Source of the DNA: Corallococcus coralloides DSM 2259
GTDB lineage: Bacteria; Myxococcota; Myxococcia; Myxococcales; Myxococcaceae
NCBI RefSeq assembly: GCF_000255295.1
Contig: NC_017030.1
Span: forward strand, 4,154,001 to 4,218,000
Length of the DNA stretch: 64,000 nucleotides
Direction of reading: 5' to 3'
A model generated the notes under the pieces. It had not been told where the DNA came from and made no database searches. It saw nothing but the letters and a program-made list of their open reading frames with translations. This document shows, piece by piece, positions 50,672 through 62,600 of the stretch. The position numbers were made by a program, and so were the translations under genes. The stretch's first letter is position 1, and every line of letters begins with the position of its first letter.

Positions 50672-53600
50672 ATGACGCAGCCGTCGCGCACGCTCACGCC
50701 CGTTGAAACTCTTGCTTCCTTGATGGGCGTCGCGCCCGCTGAACTCGAACGCAAATCAGGGGTCCTGCTCGGAAACCTGGGCATGGATTCGCTCACGGCG
50801 ACTCGCGTGCGCGGCTCGCTTTCGCCCATGCCGTCGTATCAGGTGCTCTATGGCCTGACCGTGGCGCAGGCGGCGGCGCTCATTCCCAGGCTTGAAGAGT
50901 CCGCGTCTTCGACTCTGAGAAATGGGAGCAGGCCTTCCGGCGCGGATGAGGCCTTCGAGCTCACGCCGATGCAGGTGTCCTATGTGATTGGCGCCAGCCA
51001 GGACTGTCCCTGTCAGGTCTATTCCGAGTTCGACATCACCGACCTGGACGTCGCCTGCTTCCAGGAGGCGGTCCGCCGTGTCGTGGCGCGGCATCCCATG
51101 CTGCACGCGGTCATCGTGGAGGGCACCCGGCAGCGCGTCCTCCCGGAAGCCGAGCGACGCGAGCCCGTGCGGCTGGAGGCGCTCCCGGTGGTGGACCTGG
51201 AGCAGCGACGCCAGGAGTGCATGACGGCGTTCCGTTCCCGGACGAACCTGCACTGGGACCTCCAGTTGAGCCGCGTGGACGCGCGCACCGTCCGCGTCCA
51301 CCTGCTGCTCGACATGCTCTTCATGGACGCCACCAGCGCCATGATCCTCTGCCGCGAGGTCTCCCGGCGCTATGGCGAGCTCCTGCGGCAGGATGTCCCG
51401 TCAGTGCCCGAGCCGGACGCGCTCGCGTTCCGGGACTACTGCGACCAGTTGGGGACGAAGCAGGTCTCCGCGGCGTCGCTCGACTACTGGACGGCGCGGC
51501 TGGACGCGATTCCCCCTCCGCCGCAGCTGCCGCGCCGCAAGGGTGGGAGTGGGCAGGGCGTGGACTTCCAGCGTGAATCCATCGCGCTGGGCACCGACCG
51601 CTGGAACGCGCTCAAGGCCCACGCGAGCGCGCTGCAGGTGACCTCCAACGCGCTCCTGCTGGCCGTCTTCTCGGAGGTGCTGGGGCTCTACGCCGAGGAG
51701 CCGGACTTCACGGTCACCGTCACCATGTCGGAGCGGCCGGTGTCGCTCGGCAACGACTTCACCGGCACCGTCGGCGAGTTCACCAACGTCCTGCTGTGTC
51801 CCATCACGGGCCGGTACACGGGCCTCGCGGAGCGGGCGCTCGCCATCCACCGCGAGCTGAGCCAGGGGCTCGAGCACGGCGACCTCAGCGGGTTGGAGGG
51901 CGTCCGCATGCTGCGCAAGCACCGCGCGGATCCGCACCTGAGCTTCCCCATCGTCTTCACGTCCTTCCTCGGCATCATCGACTCGCCCGTGGACTTCGCG
52001 GGCTGCCAGACGGGCCTCCACTTCCAGCAGACACAGACGCCGCAGATCACCCTGGACCACCAGGTCTACGAGCTGGACGGCGAGCTGCGCATCAACTGGG
52101 ACTACGACAGCCAGGTCCATGACCGCGAGCAGATGCGCGACATGCTGGCCTGCTTCCGGCACCAGCTGGAGCGCGTGGCCCAGGGCGACCTGAGCCCGTC
52201 GGTGCTGCCCCCCGAGGTGCTGGCGCTGCGCGTGGGCGCGAACCAGACGCACGTGGAGTTCGACGCCCGGCTGCCGCGCCTGCTGCACGGCCAGGTGCTG
52301 CGCGCCGCGGAGGCGACGCCCGGGGCCCTGGCGGTCATCGACCAGGACGTCCGGCTGACGTACGCGGAGCTGATGGCGCTGGTGCGCGCCGCAGCCGTGC
52401 GCTTGCAGGACGCGGGCGTGGGCCGGGGCTCCTGCGTGGCCGTGGTGATGGAGAAGGGGTGGGAGCAGGTCGTCGCGACGACGGCCATCCTGCTGACCGG
52501 CGCGTACTACCTGCCGCTCAACCCCAGCCACCCCGACGATCGCCTGCGGAGCATCCTCACCGTGGCGGACTGTGGCATCGCGCTGGTGCAGGACAAGTGC
52601 GTGTCGGAGGACCGCCACTGGCATCGCGCTCAGGGCGGCTCGAATGCCATCCTCACGCTGGGCGTGGACCTGACGCTGGCGGCCCGGGAGGCCGGGCGTG
52701 TGCCTACGCCCGTGTCGGTGGATCCGGAGGACCTGGCCTACGTCATCTTCACGTCCGGTTCGACGGGGGCTCCCAAGGGCGTGGAGATTTCGCACGGCCC
52801 CGCCGTCAACACGTGCCTGGACATCAACGCGCGCTTCGGGCTGGGGGCGCGGACGGTCACCTTCGCCATCTCCTCGCTCAGCTTCGACCTGTCCGTCTGG
52901 GACATCTTCGGGACGCTGGGGGCCGGGGGCACGGTGGTGGTCTGCAAGCCGGACGGGACGCGGGATCCGGACTACTGGTGGCAGCAGCTGCACCAGCACC
53001 AGGTGACGGTCTGGAACACCGTCCCCACCTCCTTCGAGATGCTGATCGCCGCGCGTCCGCCGGGCGCGGCGCTGCCCTTGAAGGTCGCGATGCTCAGCGG
53101 CGACGCCATCAGCATGACGATGGCGGACCACGCGCTGTCCCAGTTCCCGGACCTCCACCTCGTGGCCCTGGGCGGCGCGACGGAGGCCTCCATCTGGTCC
53201 AACTTCCACGTCATCACCCGGCAGTCGCGCGAGCTGGGGACGGAGCTGGTTCCCTACGGACGGCCCCTGTCGAACCAGACGATGCACGTGCTGGACGCGC
53301 GGTTCGGCTACCGGCCGGCGGGCGTCGTCGGAGACATCTACATCGGCGGTGTGGGCCTGGCGCGCGGCTACTTCCGCGACCCGGAGCTCACGGCCAGCAA
53401 GTTCCTCGCCGCGACCCCGTTCGGGAGGCTCTACGCGACGGGCGACCTGGGCCGCTACCTGCCCAACGGCGAGATTGAGATCGTCGGCCGCAAGGACTCG
53501 CAGGTGAAGGTGGGCGGCCACCGCGTCGAGCTGGCCGAGATCGAGCACTGCGCGGAGCGGCTGCCGTCGGTGCAGCGTGCCGCCGTCGTGCACCTGCCTG

Positions 53601-56600
53601 GAGAGGGCGGCCGGCTCGTCGGCTTCGTGACGGTGCGGGAGCCGGGGACGGATGCGCAGGCGCTGGAGGAAGCGCTGCGGCAGCACGCGGAGAAGTACCT
53701 TCCGGACTACATGGTCCCGCAGCGCTGGCGCGTCCTCGAGACGCTCCCGCTGACGGCCAACAGCAAGGTGGACACGCGCACGCTGCGGCAGCTGGCGATG
53801 GCCTCGCAGGCGCGCACCCAGGACAGCGAGCCGGTCGAGGGCAACAGCGAGGTCGCGCTCATCCTGCAACTCGCAGCGCAGGTGCTGGGCGTGCCGGCCA
53901 ATGTGCTCTCCGCCACGCAGAACCTGGCGGAGCAGGGCCTGTCATCGCTGTTCGCCGTGCGGCTCGTGAACCTGCTGTCGGCGGCCTGGAACACGCGCCT
54001 CTCCTACACGCTGGTCTTCAACCACCCGAGCGCGGTGAAGCTGGCGGCGTACCGGGCCGGGCGCGTGGCGCCGCGAACCTCCGTGCGGCGCGAGGCTTCG
54101 GCGGTGGACGCGGCGGAGCCCATCGCCATCGTGGGCCGTGCGTGCCGTCTGCCCGGGGACGTGCTGTCTCCGGATGACCTGTGGGAGATGTTGCTGGGCG
54201 GGACGGACTGCGTGACGGAGGTCCCCGCGTCGCGCTTCGACATCGACGAAATCTACGACGCCAACCCGGAGGCGGTGGGCCGCAGCTACACGCGGCGCGG
54301 CGCCTTCATGAGCGAGGTGGAGAGCTTCGACCACGACTTCTTCGGCATCCCGGTCGCCGAGGCGCGCGCCATGGATCCGCAGCAGCGCATGCTGCTGGAG
54401 GTCACCTACGAGGCCTTCCACGCCGCCGGCTACGACAAGGACCGCCTGCGCGGCTCCTCCACAGGCGTGTTCATCGGGCAGATGAACTACGACTGGATGA
54501 CGGACTTCGGCCACGTCACCGACTACGCGGGGACGGGCTCCGCGCCGTCCATCTCCTCCAACCGCATCTCCTTCGCGCTGGACCTCGCCGGCCCGAGCAT
54601 GACCGTGGACACGGCCTGTTCGTCGTCGCTGGTCGCGGTGGATGCGGCCATCACCAAGCTGCGCTCGGGTGCGTGTCGCATGGCCGTGGCCGGCGGCGCC
54701 AACATGATCCTGAGCGCCACGCCCTACGTGATGACCTGTCAGGCGCGCATGCTGTCCGTGGACAGCCGCTGCGCGACCTTCGACAGCGCCGCCAACGGCA
54801 TCGCACGCGGTGAAGGTGTGGGCGCCGTCGTGCTCAAGCGCCTGAGCGACGCGCTGGCGGATGGGGACCCGGTGCTGGCGGTCATCCGCGGCTCGGCGGT
54901 GAACCAGGACGGGCGGAGTGCTTCGCTGACGGCGCCCAATGGCCTGGCGCAGGAAGCGGTCATCCGCCAGGCGCTGGACGTGGCGGGGCTGGAGGGGCGC
55001 GACGTGGACTACGTCGAGTGCCACGGCACCGGCACGTCGCTGGGCGACCCGATCGAAGTCGAAGCGCTGAAGAACGTCCTCGGTGAGCGGCGTGAGAAGC
55101 CGGTGGTGCTGGGGGCCATCAAGAGCAACATCGGCCACCTGGAGGGCGCCGCTGGTGTGGTGGGCCTCATCAAGGCGGTGGAGGTGGTGCGCCGCCGGGA
55201 AGCGCCCGGCAACGTGCACTTCAAGTCGCTGAACCCGAAGATCGACCTGGAGGGCTTCGCGGCCGTCATCCCCACCCGGCCCACGGCGTTGGGTGCGGCA
55301 GGGGCCCCCCTGGTGGCGAGCGTCTCCTCGTTCGGCTACGGAGGCACCAACGCCCACGTGGTGCTCGAGTCCTATGTGGCGCCCTCGCTGAGCCAGGAGC
55401 CGCCGCCCGCGGACGCACTCTGGCTGTTCACGGGGCAGGGCTCACTGGTGCCGGGAGCGGCGAAGGTTCTGTACGGAGCCAACGCTGTCTTCAAGGAAGC
55501 GTTGGACCGCTACGCGGCACTCCTGGAGTCGAAGGTGGAGGTGCCGCTGCTGAAGCTGCTGCTCTCCGACGACAAGGAGATGGCGGCGCAGGTGCAGGAG
55601 ACGCAGTACGCGCAGCCGGCCATCGTGGCGCTCCAACTGGCGCAGGCGGCGATGTGGCGGGCGCGAGGCATGCGTCCTGCGACGGTGCTGGGCCACTCGG
55701 TCGGCGAGTTCGCGGCGGCGGCAGTGGCCGGGGTGATGAGCGCGGAGCAGGCGCTGGAGCTGGCCGTGCTGCGGGGCCGACTCATGGCGGAGTGCCCGCG
55801 CGGAGGCATGGCGGCGGTGCGGGCCCCGGTGGATCAGGTCCAGCCGTTGCTGCCGCCGGAGCTGGTGGTGGCGGCGGAGAACGAGCGGGCGACGACGGTG
55901 GTGGCGGGCCCGAAGGACGCGCTGCACCGGTTCGTCACGGAGGTGCTGGGCGTCGGGCACACGATGCTGGCGGTGTCGCACGCGTTCCACTCGCCGATGA
56001 TGACACCTGCGGCGGAAGCCTTCCGCCAGCGGCTGGAAGGGGTGGAGCTGCGCGAGCCGCAAGGCGTGCGGTTCATCTCCACGCTGACGGGCGCGGTGGA
56101 GACTTCGCGGCTGTGCACGGCGGAGTACTGGGCGGAGCAGCTGCTGAAGCCGGTGCTGTTCCTGCGGGCGGTGGAGACGGCGTGGGCGCAAGGGCCGGCG
56201 AAGACGGTCGTGGAGCTGGGGCCGGGCTCTACGCTGCTCCAGTTGGCGAAGCGGAGCATGGGCGAAGCGGGGCCGCGCTGGGTGGCATCGAGTCAGGCGA
56301 CCCGTTGGCGCCCGGGGCCTCGGCTGTTCCGGAACGTGCCGCTGGGCTGGAACAAGCCGGTGTCGAAGTTCGCCTCGCACAAGGCCGCTCCCGCCGTGGA
56401 GCAGGTCACCCCCGCGACCTGCGTCTACGAAACCACGTGGATGCCCCTGCCTCCCTCGGCGGAGGTCGCCCCGAAGGCCGGCGCGCACCTGCTGCTGACG
56501 CGTGAGACATTGGCTGAGGCGCTCCCCGAGGGATGGCAGTCGGTGGTGGTGAAGGACGAGGCGGAGTGGCTGCCTCGGGTGTCGGGCCAGCGCTGGGCGA

Positions 56601-59600
56601 CGGTGGCCCTCTGGGGGCATGGCACCGAGGAGGATGTGGCGCTGGGGCTTCGGCTGCTCCAGACGGCCCAGGCCGATCGGTGGGCGTTCGTGACCGGCGC
56701 GGGCAGTGAGGACGACGCGGGCCTGTGGGGCCTGGCGCGGGTGTCCCGGCTGGAGCGGCCGGACCTGCGGGTGCGCTGCATCGAGCAGGCGGATGGCCCG
56801 CTGGCGAAGGTGCTCTCGCTGGCTTCGAGCGATGACGCGGAGGACGAGCTGTCGGTGGACGCGGCCGGCGTGGTGCGGGTCCCCCGGCTGCGTCGCTGCG
56901 CGGGTTTGGAAGGCACCGGGAAGCTGCCGGTGCGTCCGGACGCGACGTACGTCATCAGCGGAGGGCAGGGGGCGCTGGGCAAGGTGGTGGCCCGGCTGCT
57001 GGTGGATCGCGGGGCGACGCACGTGCTGCTGCTGTCGCGCGCGGCGGGAGCAACGCTTTCGCCAGAGTTGGAAGCGCTGCGGGCAAAGGCTCGGGTGGAG
57101 AGCGTGGCGTGCGACGTGTCTCGCGCGGAGAGCGTGCGCGAGGCGCAGGCCTGGTTGGAGACGGCGGGCTGGCCCTCCGTGGGCGGAGTCGTCCACGCGG
57201 CGGGTGTGCTGAGTGACGGGACGCTGCCGAACCAGTCCGCGGAGAAGCTGCGGCTGGCCTACGGAGCGAAGGTGCACGGGGCGCGGAACCTGCGGGACGC
57301 GTTCAGCCCGCCGGACTTCCTGGTGCTCTTCTCCTCGACGGCAGCGGCCCTGGGCTCCGCGGGACAGGGCAGCTACGCGGCGGCGAACGCGGCGCTGGAC
57401 GCGCTGGCGCGCAAGTGGTCGTCAGCGGGCGAGCCCGTGCTGTCGGTGCAGTGGGGCGCGTGGTCCGACGGTGGCATGGCGGCGCGGCATGAGGCCTTCA
57501 AGCGCGCGGAAGCCGAGGGACTGGGCAGCATCCGCGACTCGCTGGGCACGGCGGTGCTGGAGCGGTTGCTGGCCACGGGCAAGCGGGGAACGGTGTGCGT
57601 CTCTCCCATCGACTGGAGCCGGCTCACCCTGAAGGGCCCTCGCTTCGAGCTGCTGGCGGGACCTGGTGGAACGACGAAGCGGCAGACCTGGAGCCGTCTG
57701 GCGTTGCAGCAGCTCGTTCGCGACTGCGTCCTCCAGTTCATTCCGTCCAGTTCGGTGGAGGTCAACCGCTCCTTCATGGAGGCGGGCTTCTCCTCGCTGG
57801 ACCTGGTGCAGTTCCGCCGTCAGCTGCTGGCGCGTCTCCCGGACACGGTGGAGCTGCCGGTCCACTTCGCCTTCAACTACCCCACCGAGGAGGACGTCAC
57901 CCAACACCTGTTCGAACAGCTCCAGGCCCGGTCCGCTCCCTTGGCGGACTCCGCGGGCATGTGGACGCTGTTGAACGGCCGCACCCAGGGCCCGCCGCTC
58001 TTCCTCGTCGGCGGCGTCATGGGCACGGCGGAGAAGACCTTCGGGGCCCTGGCCGCCGCGCTGTCGGTGCCGGTCTACGCCGCCATGCCGGGCATCCCGG
58101 CGGTCATCGACCCGGCGGTGACGAACCTGGAAGGGATCGCCGCGGAGCTGCGCCTGTCCATGGAGCGCACCGCGCCGGGTGAGGCCTACTCCGTCGGAGG
58201 CCTGTCCTTCGGCGCGGCCGTCGCGTTCGAGATGGGCCTGCAGCTGGAGCGCGAAGGCAAGCTCGCCCGGGTCGTGATGCTGGACCCCCGGCACATGCCG
58301 CCGTTCGTCGCGCCGGAAGGCCCCGCGCCCTTCGAGCTGCTCGTGCAGCACTACACGCCGTCAGACGTGGTCCGCTCGCCGGTGCTCGTCTTCCAGTGCG
58401 CGATTCCGCCGTGGGAGCGCCAGTCGGAGATGATGCGTGAGGCGTCGCGCTCCTTCCAGGATGACGCGGGCGCGCTGGAGCGCTGCCGCGCGATGTGCCC
58501 GGGGATGGAGCTCATCCGGAGCGACGGGCACCACTTCAACCTCCTCAACAAGCACGTCGAACCCATCGCCGCCCGCATCGAGCGCGACCTCCTGGCCCCG
58601 CCCGCCAGGGAGCAGGGGACGGAGGCCATCGCCATCGTGGGCCGTGCGTGCCGCCTGCCCGGGGGCGTCCGTTCGCCGGACGACCTGTGGGCCATGCTGC
58701 TCGCCGGCAAGGACTGCGTCACCGACATCCCGGCGTCGCGCTTCGACATCGACGAGGTGTTCGACGCCAACCCGGACGTGGCGGGCCGCAGCTACACCCG
58801 GCGCGGCGCCTTCATGAACGAGGTGGAGGGCTTCGACCACGACTTCTTCGGCATCTCCGTGTCCGAAGCGCGGGCCATGGACCCGCAGCAGCGCCTGCTG
58901 CTGGAGGTCGCCTACGAGGCCTTCCACGACGCGGGCTACGACAAGAAGCGGCTGAAGGGCTCACCCACGAGCGTGCACATCGGTCTGGCGAACGACGACT
59001 GGACCACGATGGGGCGCGACCATGAGGCCCACAGCCCGCACTTCGGCGCGGGCGTCTCCGGATCCATTGCCTCCAATCGCATCTCGTACCTGCTGGGCCT
59101 CACGGGGCCCAGCATGACGCTGGACACCGCCTGCTCGTCGTCGCTGGTGGCGGTGGACCTGGCGGTGGAGAAGCTGCGCAACGGCATCAGCTCCCTGGCG
59201 CTGGTCGGCGGCGTCAACGTGATGCTGCACCACCGCATGTTCGTGAGCGCCTGTGCCACCAAGGCCCTGTCGCCCGCGGGCCGCTGCGCGACCTTCGACG
59301 CGGCCGCGGATGGCTACTGCCGCGGTGAGGGCGTGGGCGCCATCGTCCTCAAGCGCCTGAGCGATGCCGTGGCGGACGGCGATGAGGTGCTGGCCGTCAT
59401 TCGCGGCACGGCGGTCAACCAGGACGGACGCAGCGCCTCGCTGACGGCGCCAAACGGCCTGGCGCAGGAGGCGGTCATCCGGCAGGCGCTGAAGGTCGCG
59501 GGCCTGGAGGGGCGTGACGTGGACTATGTCGAATGCCACGGCACCGGCACGTCGCTGGGCGACCCCATCGAGGTCGGCGCGCTCAAGAGTGTGCTGGGAG

Positions 59601-62600
59601 ACCGGCGCGAGAAGCCGGTGGTGCTGGGCGCCATCAAGAGCAACATCGGCCACCTGGAAGGCGCGGCCGGCGTGGTGGGCCTCATCAAGGCGATGGAGGT
59701 GGTGCGCCGCCGGGAAGCGCCCGGCAACGTGCACTTCCAGTCGCTGAATCCGAAGATCGACCTGAACGGCTTCCCCGCCGTGATTCCGACGGGCGCGACT
59801 CCGCTGGCGACCGTGGAGGACACGCGGCCGCTCGTGGCGGGTGTGTCGTCGTTCGGCTTCGGCGGAACGAATGCCCACGTGGTGCTGGCGTCGTACGGGA
59901 AGTCCGGCGCGGTGGCGGAGCGGCGTGCGCGCGTGGAGTACGCGCCGCGCTTCCTGCCGTGGCGGCGGCTGCCGCATCCGTTCCTGAGCCGCAAGGAGGA
60001 AGACGGCTTCGTGGCGGTGCTCGCGGGAGAGCAGGCGGAGCGCTGGAAGGACCACCGCATCACGGAGCAGGTGCTGGTGCCCGCCGCGAGCCACCTGACG
60101 CTGCTGGGCGGCGCCGCGCTGATGAAGCAGGGGCGCGATGCCTCCCGGTCCGTGGGCGTGGAGGTCCAGGACGTGGTGATGCCCCGTCCGCTGGTGGTGG
60201 GCGGAGCGAGCATCGTCCGCTGTGTCGCCAATGGCAGCCAGTGGAGCGTGCAGGAGGAGCGGGCCGGGAGCCGTGAGCTCGTGGCGAGCTGCAGGGCCAC
60301 GCGCCTCCTGGGAAGTGCCGAGGTCGCTCGGGCGGACGTGGAGGTCGAAGCCGTACGGAGCCGGTGTGCTCCGGCGGACGTGGAGGCGCTGTATGGCCTG
60401 CTGCTTCGCCAGGGCGTGCAGTTCGGACGCGGCTACCGCAACCTGACGCAGCTGCACCTGGGCGAGGCAGAGGCCCTCGCGCGGGTCGAGGTGGAGCACG
60501 CGTCCGTGATGGACCGGGGCCTGACGCTGGTCCACCCGGCGACGCTGGACGCGGGCATCCAACTGCTGGGCCTGTGGGGAATGAAGACCTGCGGGGTCTG
60601 CCTGCCCTTCAACGTCCAGAGCGCACGGCTGTTCGTCGTGGAGGAGCAGCCGCGCGAGCTGTGGGCCTACGCCCGTGTGACGGCGAGCAGCGCGAGGAGC
60701 GTCGAAGGAACGGTGACGCTCTTCAGTGACACCGGCGAGGTGTACGCGGTCCTGGAGGGCCTGACGTGCCGGCAGGCCAGCGTGGACACGCGAGTCCAGG
60801 AGAGTGTCTTCGAGACGGAGTGGGTGCCGTCGGCCGCGACGCCACGGCTGCTTCCGGAACAGAACGGCGCGCACCTGCTGCTGATGCGTGAGGCGGTCGA
60901 GGGACCGCTGCCCTCCGGCTGGCAGGCCCTGGTGGTGAAGGACGAGGCGCAATGGCTGCCGGTGGTGTCGGGCCAGCGCTGGACGACGGTGGCGCTCTGG
61001 AGCCATGGCGCGGAGGAGGACGTAGCGCTGGGGCTGCGGCTGCTCCAGACGGCCCAGACCGAGCGCTGGGCGTTCCTGACGGAAGCAGGCAGCGACGGCG
61101 ACGCCGGGCTGTGGGGCCTGGCCAGGACGGTGCGCCTGGAACGCCCGGAGGTGCGGCTGCGCTGCATCGAGCACGCGGGGAGCACCCTGGCGAAGGTGCT
61201 CGCGCTCGCGACGAGCGATGACGTGGAGGACGAGCTGTCGGTGGATGGGGCGGGAGCGGTGCGAGTCCCCCGCCTGCGGCGCTGCACGGATGTCGGGAGT
61301 GCCGAGAAGCTGTCGGTGCGCCCGGACGCGACGTACGTCATCAGCGGAGGGCAGGGGGCACTGGGCAAGGTGGTGTCCCGGCTGTTGGTGGAGCGCGGAG
61401 CCACGCACGTGCTGCTGTTGTCACGCACGGCGGGAGCAACGCTATCGCCGGAGCTGGAAGCGCTGCTCGCGAAGGCACGAGTGGCGAGCGTGGCGTGTGA
61501 CGTGTCCCGTGCGGAGAGCGTGCGCGAGGCAAAGGCCTGGCTGGAGGCCTCGGGTTGGCCCACGGTGGGCGGAGTCGTCCACGCAGCGGGAGTGCTGAGC
61601 GACGCGACGTTGCCGAACCAGTCAGCGGAGAAGCTGCGTCAGGCCTACGGGGCCAAGGTGCACGGAGCAAGGAACCTGCGCGAAGTCTTCACCCCGCCAG
61701 ACTTCCTGGTGCTCTTCTCGTCGGCTGCATCGGTCTTCGGCTCCGTGGGGCAGGGTAGCTACGCGGCGGCGAACGCGACACTGGACGCGTTGGCGCAGAA
61801 GTGGTCCTCGGCGGGCGAGCCGGTGCTGTCGGTGCAGTGGGGTGCATGGTCCGACGGCGGCATGGCGGCCCGGCACGAGGCCTACAAGCGCGCGGAGGCC
61901 GGAGGCTTTGGCAGCATCAGCGACACGCTGGGTACGGCCGTGCTGGAGCAGCTGCTGGCCGCCGGCAAGCGGGGCGCAGTGTGCGTCTCGCCCATCGACT
62001 GGAATCGGCTACGGCTGGAGCAGCCGCTGGTGTCCCGCTTCCGGACCAGGCGCGTCGAGACGCAGGCCCCGAAGCGCGTGGAGGCCAAGGGCGGTCCGAC
62101 GATGGCGGAACTGGTCGCGCTGGTGCGTCGCGCGGCGGCGGAGTCGATGGGTCTGCCCGCGGGCGGACAGGTCATCGACGACGAACCGCTGATGGCCCAG
62201 GGGCTGGATTCGCTGGGCGCGGTCGGACTGGCGCAGAGCCTCAGCCGCGAGCTGGGCCTGACGCTGGGCGCGGTGTTCGTGCTCAACCATCCGACGCTCG
62301 AAGAGATGGCCGCGGCGCTCGCCGCACGGCTGGAGAACACGACGTCGACCCCGCCGGCTCCGCGTCCGCGGATGCAGCGCTCCGAGGAGCCCATCGCCAT
62401 CGTGGGCACCGCCTGCCGTCTGCCCGGCAACGTCCGCTCCCCGGACGAGCTGTGGGAGATGCTGCTCGCGGGGCGGGACTGCGTGACGGAGATCCCCTCG
62501 TCCCGCTTCGACATCGATGAGGTGTTCGACGCCAACCCGGACGTGGCGGGCTGCAGCTACACCCGGCGCGGCGCCTTCATGAGCGGGGTGGAGAGCTTCG

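Noticed and set aside
59890-60790. Acyltransferase domain in the second PKS module
   Set aside because: No GHSxGE or HAFH/YASH motif. The segment has HPFLSR, DHRITEQVLVP and HPATLDAGIQ, which mark a dehydratase.
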